Of a DNA stretch of 64,000 nt, positions 54,832-64,000 are shown one piece after another (position 1 is the stretch's first letter; each line of letters opens with the position of its first letter). Where the stretch lies: the NCBI GenBank assembly GCA_013339895.1, contig JABACO010000018.1, positions 4,569,911 through 4,633,910 on the forward strand, read 5' to 3'. The translations under genes and the position numbers were made by a program. Origin of the DNA: Ephydatia muelleri (taxonomy: Eukaryota; Porifera; Demospongiae; Spongillida; Spongillidae). The notes beneath the pieces are model-generated. The model made no database searches. It was not told the DNA's origin and saw only the letters and a program-made list of their open reading frames with translations.

Positions 54832-57800
54832 TTGATATCTGAATACAGGAACTCTTCATCAGCAATATCATCTCTCAATTCCTCCAGCTTGTCCACCCTT
54901 CTCTTCACCAGGTACTCCCTCCTCGACTGCTTTTGTAGCTCTGGAATCTTTTGTACCAATACAGTAAGGGAAACGAGAAGAAGGACTAAGTGGCACAGCT
55001 TCGCCCACACAAATAACAGCTACATTAATAACAACACAATGCCTTAAGCCTGCTGCTTTAATACCTAACGAGACATCGGATTTGGAGGTTAACAGCACTG
55101 TCCAATAGTCCTATGGATCTATCAAATTGTCTCTGTGACTAAGCAAATATAATATTGTGGTGGATTGAACGTACATACAGCTATTACAGTACAATAAAGA
55201 CAAGGTTGTGTGCCACATAGGGTATGAGGACATCTACCTCCAGGGTAAAGAAAACTATCAAACAAAGGCACAAAACACTTCTATTTATTTGAGCTTAATG
55301 TCTATTGTCCTGGAAGTCCCAGCGGGGGATGAGTGTGCCCCATGGTGGACAGTAATTCAGATTCTAGGCATTCATGTGGAGTGTAGTATCATGAAAAGCT
55401 CCCAATGCAGGTTAATTCTTCATACAGATTCAGCTCTGGGCCCAAGAAACCATGATGTAGCATCTTGCTGTTAAACATACACAGAGCGCTGACTTTTATC
55501 TGTTCTAATTGCACACAGTGCAATGTGAAAACAGCTGACCTTTCCAATTCAAAAAATACATGGCATTTTTTTGAACAGGCACGCATATTTAGTTCACACA
55601 AATCACTGCTGTTGTCGATCGGCAGTCCATAGTTCCATCACTGAGCTGTACTGCAACAGCCTCAACACACGGAACTCAATCGGTTATCAACTCCATGACT
55701 CGTACTCAAACCAAAATTTACATAAGCTTTCATTGCAGCGAAACATTTTGTAAATACAAATTGCAAAATACACTATGTTCATGTTTTAAAAATAGTTGTA
55801 AAGAGTCCTGATTACTTCTGCCCAGGGTTTAAAGTGCTTTATAAAAATGGCATTATTTTTAGAATGCAGCAATGCTCCACTGTGACAAAGTGCCATCAAT
55901 CTGAAGTTGTGTCCCCAATGGGGCACACTCATCCCCCACGGGGGACATCCAGGACAATAGACATTAAAAAAACCAGAGACCTAAACGGTTATTGCGGTTG
56001 GGTGGGGTGGAGTGGGGTGAGAGGTAGAAGGAGGGGGGGGGGCGGTGGGGGGCAAAACTGAAGGGAATGAATATTTCCATATGTACATACATATATGAAA
56101 ACCCTGCACGACAGGAGTCTAATGTATTACTGCCTTCCCATTAACCTGCCCTCATCTCACCATTTTCTTTCTATCCTCATCCATCTGGAGCTTTTTCTTC
56201 GCTTCCTCATACGCCTGCAGGGTTGGAAGGGGGAGGAGGAAGAGGGGAGGTGTGAGAATTACACACAAGCTATGCACATCTAAATGCACACAGTACAGTA
56301 CAAACACAACTAAACAATAACTGCTACTGTACATGAGTAGCAGAGAAATCAAATGACATGAAAAGGAAGAGAAGGATACAGTGAACACAACCACAATTAA
56401 CCATCTTATGTCAAAACTACAAATGTTTCAATTCTCCAATAGGTGATTGCTAAGATGCTGAAACTGTCAGCAAGAAGCCAAAATGACATTTAAAATGCAG
56501 CCCGACAGGACGCTAAGTTAAATGAATGCAGTGTACACGCAGAAGAAACCCATCGTCTACCTTACACTGTACACCAAGTTCACTACATCTAGTAAGTACT
56601 AAAGTCAATGCTCTTATGACAGCAGCAATTATCCATGCTCCAGCATGTACTTAGACCAGAAAAGCTGTTCCCGCTTTTGTGTAAGACAATACATTTTAGT
56701 TGTCAGTGTTTCACAGTTGGTGGACTAAGATATGGATATCATTCACCTTATGCACATATGACTGCCATTACTACTATAGGCAACCAGAACTTCCTTATCT
56801 AGAATTGTACTTGAAGTAAGGCCCACACACATTTGCAAATAAATGGAAGTACGTACTCACGCTTCAGAAATTACAAATTTGTACCTTTTTGTCAGGACGT
56901 TCCATGATGTTCCTAGTCTTCTCCTTGTCCTTCATCTTCAGCCTCTCTGCCAGTGCGTCCCTCTCCTCGAGGTCCTTCATGCGGTGCTGCTCTGCCCTGC
57001 AGAGAGGGTTAGCAGGGGTTAATCTGATGGCCACACAATGCATGCTGCAGAGAGGGTTAGCAGGGGTTAGTCTGATGGCCACACAATGCATGCTGCAGAG
57101 AGGGTTAGCAGGGGTTAGTCTGATGGCCACACAATGTATGCTGCAGAGAGGGTTAGCAGGGGTTAGTCAGATGGCCACACAATGCATGCTGCAGAGAGGG
57201 TTAGCAGGGGTTAGTCAGATGGCCACATAATGCATGCTGCAGAGAGAGTTAGCAGGGGTTAGCCTGATGGACAATGCATGCTGCAGAGAGAGTTAGCAGG
57301 GGTTAATCTGATGGCCACACAATGCATGCACAGGCAAAGTAATCCGGGGGCCAGGAACACATTAAACTACTGGGTAGCCAAAGCTACATTATACCTGTAT
57401 ATCAGCATGTAGTAAGTGCAACCTACATGTACTGTATAAGCCAGTTGCGGCGTGAAACCATTATCGTATGAAATAGTTACCGTTGCCCAGGTTTGTTATG
57501 AATATCAATACTTTTGGGGGGTCGCCATTTTAGTGGGCAAATTTTTGAGTAGCACAGTGGGCTTTGCCAGAAAATAGCATCGTGTGAAGAAATGAGCTAC
57601 AGTGATTCGCTGAAGGGACCTGAAAAAGAGCGATATGAGCGAAAACTACAGTGTCTATATGGTGTCACGGGTCAGAGCAGCAAGGAGAAGTGCGTAGAAG
57701 TTCTTGACCCATACAATATAAGTGTTGAGTTATGGATCGATGATGTGTCACGCTGGCCTCCAATAGAGTTTCCTCACGTTTATACGTATTTGATAGACAC

Positions 57801-58869
57801 TCCTGGAGAATTCACCAGGGAGAAGCTGAAGGCTTTTTTAAAAGCCTGCAGGCATACAACTATTACATAAGGAGAAGAGTATACTAAAAATTTGTTTTCA
57901 CTGCTTCCATTTCAGTGGTTGGATTCGAACAGACATTATCGTGACATCGGTAATGAAAATTGTATCCTCATGGCAAAAGTAACACCATCACAGCGGATAA
58001 ACGACAAGCCACATGAGGCCTGGATTGGAGTGAGCACCATCATTACTGGACATTGTTCCTGCATGGCAGGACATGCTTCAACCTACAAAAGAAGAATGTA
58101 TTGTAAGGTAATGCTACTTACTGTGCAACTCAATTATCTTCTTAGAATATGCCTGGTTCCACAAGCATGGTTGTGATGTGCATGTTCTGATGCAATTCCA
58201 AGCCTGATGCAAGCTTCTGCCTTACAAAGTCAGTATGGCAGCAAAGTGTGAACAAACCTCACCAAGTCTGTAATGTAAACCTTGTGCATCCAGCTGTACA
58301 CATACATGTAACACATAGCATTTACCCTGCCATACAGGAACAATGTCCAGTAATGATGGTGCTCACTCCAATCCAGGCCTCATGTGGTTTGTCATTTATC
58401 CGCTGTGATGGTGTTACTTTTGCCATGAGGATACAATTTTCATTACCAATGTCACGATAATGTCTGTTTGAATCCAACCACTGAAATGGAAGCAGTGAAA
58501 ACGTAACATACTTCACCTTATGTAATAGTTGTATGCCTGCAGACTTTTAAAAGCCTTCAGCTTCTCCCTGGTGAATTCTCCAGGAGTGTCTATCAAATAC
58601 GTATAAACGTGAGGAAACTCTATTGGAGGCCACCATTACACATCATCGATCCATAACTCAACACTTATATTGTATGGGTCAAGAACTTCTACGTACTTCT
58701 CCTTGCTGCTCCGACCCATGATACCATATAGACACTGTAGTTTTCACTCATATCGCTCTTTTTCAGGTCCCTTCAGCGAATCACTGTAGCTCATTTCGTC
58801 ACATGATGCTATTTTCTGGCGAATCCCACTGTGCTACTCAAAAATTTGCCCACCAAAATGGCGACCCCC

Positions 58870-58924
<55 letters not shown>

Positions 58925-59282
58925 TGATATTCATAACAAACCTGGGCAACGGTAACTATATTCATACGATAATGGTTTCGCGCCGCAACTGTCTATACCA
59001 TACACAACAGATCAATACTCCAATGGCTGTGCAAAGTTCAGAGTTTAGTTTTGTACTGTGTGTAGACATCATTATCGCTTTCGCGTTGTGCGTAATAGTA
59101 TTCTAAATATAGCGCACCATACTAACGTACTTCTCCCATTCATCGGAATCAGAGTCTCCTTCTTTTCTCTTCTTAGGCGGCGCGGGTGCCTCCTCATCTC
59201 CACTGTCCAATGCTGATGCTTTCTCTGTCCTCAAATTCCTCCTCTTCTTTCTGTCCGACTTACTCGACGTTCCTTTAGCCAT
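54832..59282 (-). CDS. DHX16: DHX16/Prp2 helicase, 5' exons 4-1
   Basis: Amino-terminal exons: 59127-59282 (start MAKGTSSKSDRKKRR, ending SDSDEWEKY), 56885-56989 (HRMKDLEERDALAERLKMKD, TRNIMERPDKK), 56161-56214 (AYEEAKKKLQMDEDRKKM) and 54832-54947 (IPELQKQSRREYLVKR ... DDIADEEFLYSDI). This is the charged helical region that precedes the helicase core in DHX16. The exon 4 phase fits exon 5 of B-prime. With B-prime and A-prime the total is about 926 codons; human DHX16 has 1041 residues. The missing part is the extreme N-terminus. An in-frame TAG lies just upstream of this ATG, so either the sponge protein starts here or an earlier exon exists and splices in at a nearby AG. The exon 2 acceptor was chosen to keep phase and is less certain. 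Intron 1 carries a large inverted repeat. Confidence 0.85.
55295..55967. mobile_element. 673-bp MITE with TTAA ends in DHX16 intron 3
   Basis: The left end is TTAATGTCTATTGTCCTGG and the right end CCAGGACAATAGACATTAA. The terminal inverted repeats extend about 50 bp (GGGGGATGAGTGTGCCCCA with its complement). The TTAA borders and TGTCTAwTGTCC termini match the element at 6508-6986, so both belong to one piggyBac-like non-autonomous family. The interior has no gene. Confidence 0.8.
56990..57335. repeat. 48-bp minisatellite at the 5' edge of DHX16 exon 2
   Basis: About seven units of 48 bp with the core TGCAGAGAGGGTTAGCAGGG then GTTAGTCTGATGGCCACACA. Each unit contains CTGCAG, which on the minus strand resembles a splice acceptor; the array directly abuts the exon 2 acceptor. 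Confidence 0.93.
57443..58990. repeat. 1.55-kb inverted repeat carrying a SWIM-type gene fragment on both arms
   Basis: The left arm (57443 to about 58069) and right arm (about 58327 to 58990) are close reverse complements: the ends are AGTTGCGGCGTGAAACCATT and AATGGTTTCGCGCCGCAACT. Each arm encodes the same protein fragment, plus strand from 57592 and minus strand from 58793: MSYSDSLKGPEKERYE, WIDDV, then after a short intron WLDSNRHYRDIG, KVTPSQRIND and TGHCSCMAG. The CxC and KV..SQ.. features match the front of SWIM zinc-finger proteins of invertebrates that often carry a YqaJ-type nuclease. The left arm has a frame-changing TT near 57838 and the right arm a TGA after RYE. The fragment ends before the SWIM histidines. 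It lies in DHX16 intron 1. Confidence 0.8.
58866..58920. repeat. Poly(C)/poly(A) homopolymer run
   Basis: About 25 C followed by about 30 A in the right arm of the inverted repeat, where the left arm has only GGGGGG. Possible slippage or sequencing artefact. Confidence 0.9.
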
Positions 59283-59948
59283 CGGTGCACTGGAAATCTA
59301 GTCTCGTATTACCTTAGACCCACCATGACGTAAGCGTTTATCACTTACACTACGATCGAAACATGGTCAGACTGTCAGGTGACAATCAGGCACCTGCATT
59401 CCATAGCAAGATTGAGTTGATTTATTCACACTTTTGTTGCAGATGGTGTGGTCACATCTGTACAAGACAAGCTCCTCTCTTGATGAACTCTGTACCAACT
59501 TAGAACTTTGCAATTAATAGCTCATCACATGCAAATGGCAGTACAGCGTATATGAGGCAATGGTGTGTAACATGCCGAAACAAGGCCTTGTGTGAACTGC
59601 GACCTAAGGCTTCGCAATCGCTTGTTTGGACGGAGGCAAGGTGTATATCTTCTCATAGCTGGATTGTGCAACAACCTTAGGAGAACAAATAGTATAAGTT
59701 GTGCTGTATGTATCCACATGCACTACAACTCACAACTTTAACTGCCTGTTCACCTCGCTTAGCTTTTCTCTTAGTAATGTAGCACCTGCCATATACCTGA
59801 ACTCAGCTGACTTGTGACATGTAGCGTCTGTCTGTCTAGTGGCATGTCTCACCTGACCTGCACATATCACATGCATTCTGTATCTATATATTTGTATGCT
59901 TTTGTACATGAACAAGCTCTTTGGCTGCTGACTCAACTTGTGTTACAT
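59283..59948. other. Region between divergent DHX16 (-) and the gag element (+); presumed LTR at its right end
   Basis: Contains the 5' side of DHX16 and, at the right, what should be the 5' LTR of a gypsy-type element, because a primer-binding site starts at 59949 and the preceding bases end TGTTACA (LTRs of this group end in CA). The LTR start cannot be placed: no polypurine tract or second copy is available. No other gene was seen. Confidence 0.4.
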
Positions 59949-59966
59949 TGGTGTCAGAAGTGGGAT
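59949..59966 (+). other. Retroelement primer-binding site
   Basis: TGGTGTCAGAAGTGGGAT begins with TGG (complement of the tRNA CCA end) and fits the 3' end of a leucine tRNA. This motif directly follows the 5' LTR in many Ty3/gypsy elements. An ATG (59965) follows at once, opening MASDGESHETQAVAREV before the frame is lost. Confidence 0.75.
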
Positions 59967-60585
59967 GGCATCCGATGGAGAATCCCACGAGACGCAGGCC
60001 GTCGCAAGAGAGGTACCAATGCAGGTTGTGCGGATGAGTCGTCGCCTTCCTCCCCGGCCCGCTTCGCGGAGAAGACGGACTTGCCCCTATGGCTGACGCG
60101 GTTTGAATTCGAACTTTACGTACGTCAGGCGAAGATTCCGGAAGAGCAGTGGACATGCGAACTCTTACCGCTACTAGAGGATGTGCCGTTTCGAATAGTT
60201 TCACAACAGGTACTGGCTACTTCTACAGACTACCAAGCTGTCGTCCGCTGCTTAAAAAATCAGTTTTCACCAGATGGTAATGAACTGGAATGGCAGTTCA
60301 GGTTACAACAACGGACCCAGAAACCCGAGGAAAGCCTGATAGAATTTTCAGGTGCACTGGGTCAACTGGCAGACAAGGCGTACCCGAACTGGTCGGGGGA
60401 GCAGAGACAAGAAATGGTAAGAAATCATTTTATACAAGGTGTTCGCTCCTCTAGTATTCAGCTGAAGCTGATGCGCGAAATGCCCGCAACGCTGGCGGAT
60501 GCGGTACGATTAGCCTCTCAGCAAGAAACAGTTGAAGCAGCGCAAAAGAGATTACACCGAGAAAGAAGCGCCTACGAGGCCAGGT
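59965..60585 (+). pseudogene. Ty3/gypsy gag (capsid) domain
   Basis: Capsid-like region: LPLWLTRFEFELYVRQAKIP, then LLEDVPFRIVSQQV, VVRCLKNQFSPDGNELEWQF, LIEFSGALGQLADKAYPNWS, NHFIQGVRSSSIQLKLMREM and AVRLASQQETVEAAQKRLHR. These are standard features of gypsy gag in invertebrates. The natural start (59965) is in a different frame from the main domain (open from before 60040), so one frameshift separates them. No nucleocapsid zinc knuckle, protease or pol follows. Instead the frame runs on, without a stop, into the formin-like sequence. The region of the gag tail near 60570-60615 is where the two join. Confidence 0.8.
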
Positions 60586-60599
60586 CAGGCAATGTGAAC

Positions 60600-62237
60600 A
60601 GGCGCAGCAGAATCATCTCCGACGACCAAGCCCTGGGAATCTTCTACTACAACAGGAGGTCCCAGGTATTTGAAACTCAGGACTTGGATGAACTTGACAG
60701 GAAGATTAAAGAAGCCGACTCCAAGAGGGGTAACATATCCAAGCAGTCATCGATGGAGAAGGCCCACAGTCCCATGCCCCAGAGTCCCTTGCTCGTCAAG
60801 CCAGCCAGGGCCAGCGGTAGCACGTTTTTCGACAAGTCTCACCACGAGATGGTGCCCAATGTCCCTGAAGAGGCGGAGCCAGAGGTGTCAAAGGAACCCG
60901 AGCACAAAGCCACAGCGTCTGTGCCTGCCTCCGGTCCATCTCTTGCCCCCACCCCTGCCCCACCCCCATCCATTTCTGCTCCCGTTGTTGATACAGTGCA
61001 GGCAGCAGAGGGCACCATGGTGGCAAAGGAGGAGGAGGAGGAGGTGGAGGTGAGCCCTCTCATGGCTCAGCTGCTACAGCAGCAGGCCAAGAGGAAGGGG
61101 GGTGTGGCCAGCAAGGCCAAACGGATGCAGGTCCTCTTTGATGAGAACGAGGTGACCATTGGTGATTGCCTGAAGGTGGCGCCTGCTAAACTTGCTGAGG
61201 TAATAAAGAGGGAGAGAGGATGGAGAGGTTAATGTTGTAATCTGAGCTGATTTGAGCAATGTGTATTGAGTGGATGAATAGAGTTGTGAGATGTTTGTGT
61301 GAATTAAAGCTTGCCAAGAGGATTGTACGTACTTATTTATTTATTTTTCAAGTTGGGAAGAAAGCAACAATTATTCTGTGTGGAGCATACATGTACTATC
61401 AGTGTAGCTTTGTGTGCCACCACATGCAGGCCGTGGCTGAGAGTGTTGCTCCTGCGGAGGCTGAGAGTGTAAACAACGGCCGTGAGCAGACTCCATTGGA
61501 CGAGAAACGGGAGCTGGCCTGGGCATACGCTCCCACCGACGTCAAGCTTGGTCCGCTGATGGTCAATAGTCTGGACTTCACGGACCTCACTGAGGCAGAT
61601 GAGGAGGACTTCCTGAAGGACCTTCCCCCAGATGGACCTCCTCCCCCTTCTGGGGGGGTTCCACCCCAACCCCCACCTCCCTTCCCTAGAAGATTGCCTC
61701 CTGGAGGTGTCCCTCCTCCCCCTCCTCCCTTTCCTGGTGGGGCTCCACCCCCTCCACCTCCACCACCTGGTGGGGCTCCACCCCCTCCACCTCCCTCAGG
61801 TGGGGTTCCACCCCCTCCTCCTCCCCCTGGTGGGTGTGTTCCACCTCTCCCAGGATTGCCCAATGGACTGAAGTCTACAGGTAAGTGATGCTTTGATGCT
61901 TTGTATTAATGGAGTTAAAATAGAAATGATAGCACACTGTAAGAACTACATTGCACTTGTGCTAAATAATGCAGCAAATGGTAGCCATATTAGCTAACCA
62001 GGCAGTGAAGGAGGAGAAGTAGAGGGCAGGGCTGAAGAACAAGAGAAAGAAGGAAAAGTGAGCCAGTTGATTTCATAGCTCTCCTCAAGATACTGCTAGA
62101 TATCCATAAAAGCAGCTCCATTTTATGTCATTTATATTTCGTCTTCTGTTTCTTTTGTACTTGTCCCTTTAGTTCAAAGAACGCTGGGCAGTCGTGAAGA
62201 ATTGGATGAGATCCAGGAAGTCACACAAAGGAGCTAG
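60600..62237 (+). CDS. Formin-like (FHOD-type?) acidic and proline-rich region, partial
   Basis: Probable exons are about 60600-61200 (ends PAKLAE at a GTAATA donor), 61430-61882 (acceptor CACATGCAG, donor GTAAGTGATG) and about 62173-62237. The first has a conserved-looking stretch GIFYYNRRSQVFETQDLDEL and a basic/hydrophobic end (PLMAQLLQQQAKRKGGV; DENEVTIGDCLKVAPAKLAE). The second has PLMVNSLDFTDLTEADEEDF, which recalls the segment before the FH1 region of FHOD formins, then about 70 residues of PPPPPGGAPPPP type (FH1-like, profilin-binding in formins). No FH2 actin-nucleating domain follows before 63.6 kb and no formin N-terminal regulatory domains precede it. It is therefore either a gene fragment or a different proline-rich protein. 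The first exon is open in frame with the upstream gag domain. Confidence 0.5.
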
Positions 62238-62680
62238 GGGTTAATGTCTCCGCTGTAGGGAGGTGTCTGTGACTCACTGTAGGTGTTTCGTGGTTGCAAA
62301 GGAACTGCACTTCAACAGCAGAGCTCACAGTTACATATTCTCAAGTCTTTGTTACGTTTTTGTACATGTTTGTATATGTACGATTGATATACATGTGTAC
62401 CTCTGTACTATATAGGCAATGAAACATTACAGCCTTATCATTAAAACCTCTTTGAAAACCTCATATTTTCGGTTTGACCGACCACACGACGCATAAAGTA
62501 AAAGTTTATCCACCTGTATATGATTTACTTGTCCAGGCCAATTTGAACTTATAGGTAGGTTTTTAAAATGTTAGCACGTAATGGCGCCATGCACATGATG
62601 AAAACAGCAAAATCACACAAAGCTGCCACATGGTCGAAGCAAGTTTTGATTTTTAAATCCTCTGTAAAATCATTGTGTAA

Positions 62681-62814
62681 TTGAACATTAAAATCAGACA
62701 AGTGTGATTTTTACTGTTCAATCATGATGATTACAAAATGACTTGTTTGCGACGAGGTCTGGGAACGCTTATTTAAAATGTCTTCCCAGACCTCGTCGCA
62801 CACAAGTCATTTTG
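62681..62814. repeat. Two consecutive hairpins, one with a 32-bp stem
   Basis: 62681-62723: ATTGAACATTAAAATCA pairs with TGATTTTTACTGTTCAAT around a short loop. 62734-62814: CAAAATGACTTGTTTGCGAC... pairs with its complement over 32 positions with one mismatch, loop 17 nt. The second is the size of a microRNA precursor but could be the end of a foldback transposon. Confidence 0.7.
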
Positions 62815-63465
62815 ACTGACAATGTGACGTGACAATCGATCGTTTAGCTAGCTTAGCTGTGCTGTCGTAATCGAACAAGAAGACCAGTAAATAAGGCTGA
62901 GTTTCGTGTCGCAAACCCGTGCCTTTTGAATTGCCATTAGTACGTAACGAAAACACACGATTCGAAAGTCTGAAGCTGTTAACCAGAGATAATAATATTA
63001 TCTCTGCCTCACGTCGTTAATAAAACTTCCATTACTTAATTATTGTCGGGTCGTGCCCACTACATGGCAACATGTCAGGTATGTAAACCTCTTCTCGAGC
63101 GCCTTGCCTTGTACTTGGAACAGATTGTTGCCATAGTGAGTAGCGATGTGTATAAGGAAAGGAATAAAAACCATGAGAATTGAGATCGTCTGCGCTATTC
63201 TTTAAAGAGGTGAACGAAACTGAGTGCTGATACTGAACTATATATCCAGAAGGAGGCTTGTTGTTTCACAACTGCACAACTGCATGTGACTTGGTTCGCC
63301 TGTCGGTGCCATAAGCTCCTGTTGATCGAGATACATGTACCAGCTGAGCAGAGCGCGCATTCAACATGAACTGGTTCAATCCATTAGGTGCAGCATTGTA
63401 CCCATGGTGGTCATTGGAAGGTCTCCTCCTTCACCATGCACCACTGCAAACACTATTCAGCATTT

Positions 63466-63580
63466 GGTGTGTGTGTGTGTGTGTGTGTGGTGTGTGTGTG
63501 TTGTGTAGTGTGTGTTTGTGTGTGCGTGTGTCTGTGTGTGTGTATGTGTGGTGTGTGGTGTGTGTAGTGTGTGTGTGTGC
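63466..63580. repeat. GT-rich microsatellite
   Basis: Irregular (GT)n with GGTGTG and TGTAGT interruptions. Confidence 0.95.
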
Positions 63581-63626
63581 AGCGTTATAGCAGTATATCA
63601 TGTGATGCATGTTCTCACATGTCAGG

Positions 63627-64000
63627 TACATAATGCTTCTTGAGTACTTGCCTTGCCTTTAACAGATTGATGTCATTAGTGTAGTTAAGACTGTAAGGGA
63701 AGGGATGACAACCATGGGATCCTCTTGTACTAATAGTACTTTGTTTCTTTAATTAAAAGGTGAACAAGGCAATTATATACTTCTGAGAGATCGAAAAGTG
63801 GAAACTGCTCCTTGGTTTTTTCTTGGTCTGTATACTAAGAAGGAGGCTTCAAGAGGGGACCTGTTTGTTCGAAAAGGAGGCTTGTTATACCCTAATGGAA
63901 ATGAAAGTGCCACTTTTGAATTTCACAATGAAAGCGAAAACATTGCACCACTTGACAGTGTGCAGTATAACCTTCTCAAAGCAATCCCAACAGCTAAGGG
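63627..64000 (+). CDS. Exon 2 of a paralogue of the death-domain/CAP-Gly kinase (cut by window end)
   Basis: From 63627 the intron sequence, and from 63760 the exon, closely match 19622-20000. The reading is GEQGNYILLRDRKVETAPWF, then LYTKKEASRGDLFVRKGGL, FEFHNESENIAPL and DSVQYNLLKAIPTAK, open to the last base. Compared with exon 2 of the first gene there are in-frame differences (IEI missing, FISV changed to DSV), so it looks like a diverged but coding paralogue rather than a recent copy. The intron end before it (CTTTGTTTCTTTAATTAAAAG) is conserved too. Its first exon is not recognised in this window and the rest lies beyond 64000. Confidence 0.78.

Larger units (their letters stand above)
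62238..63626. other. No gene seen; two hairpins at 62681-62814 and a GT-rich tract
   Basis: Follows the formin-like fragment (possible polyadenylation signal ATTAAA near 62441). Apart from the hairpins and the GT repeat listed separately, I see no coding exon. A death-domain exon for the paralogous gene downstream was looked for and not recognised. Confidence 0.5.

Noticed and set aside
63366-63590. A death-domain first exon for the paralogue
   Set aside because: The frame starting MNWFNPLGAALYPWW runs into the GT repeat and shows no similarity to the death domain at 16091-16379.

Overview
The window is eukaryotic and looks like a demosponge (Amphimedon-like) genome. This is an inference from its compact genes with many short introns, the invertebrate-type retroelement relics, and a death-domain/CYLD-like/kinase gene. 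About 1 kb (43240-44239) is a run of exactly 1000 N, so the window is a scaffold of at least two contigs.

Layout. 1-985: 3' end of a reverse-transcriptase element (+). 1075-8890: 'block A', a damaged copy of exons 16-29 of the splicing helicase DHX16/Prp2 (-) plus its downstream repeats. 8895-12097: repeats and a large palindrome. 12098-13656: C-terminal half of PIGU (+), a GPI-transamidase subunit. 13985-15780: a relic of a DHX16 exon and two opposed RT relics. 16091-25605: a six-exon gene (+), about 1095 aa, reading death domain - three CYLD-type CAP-Gly domains - coiled coil - protein kinase. 27656-33821: 'block A-prime', intact DHX16 exons 30-16 (-). 36225-43178: 'block B', damaged copy of DHX16 exons 15-5. 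N gap. 44400-53933: 'block B-prime', intact copy of exons 15-5, with a truncated Ty3/gypsy element in one intron. 54832-59282: DHX16 exons 4-1. 59949-62237: a gypsy-type primer-binding site and gag domain running in frame into a formin-like acidic/proline-rich region (+). 63760-64000: exon 2 of a second gene of the death-domain/CAP-Gly family, cut by the window end.

DHX16. Exons 1-4, B-prime and A-prime together give an uninterrupted 30-exon reading frame of about 926 codons with all DEAH-helicase motifs. A carries a nonsense codon, a frameshift and a 189-bp exon insertion. B carries four coding indels and a damaged splice donor. The blocks meet at a 29-bp minisatellite, so the order A ... 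A-prime-B-[gap]-B-prime may be real duplication or a haplotype/paralogue mis-join at that repeat.

The rest is a dense set of foldback elements (several unrelated palindromes of 0.2-1.5 kb), three kinds of minisatellite, and (CA)n tracts. The most interesting biology is the death-domain/CYLD-CAP-Gly/kinase gene: it has the non-catalytic front half of the NF-kB regulator CYLD, but a kinase where CYLD has its deubiquitinase, and a related gene starts 44 kb away. All homology statements come from motif recognition by eye; no database search was run.
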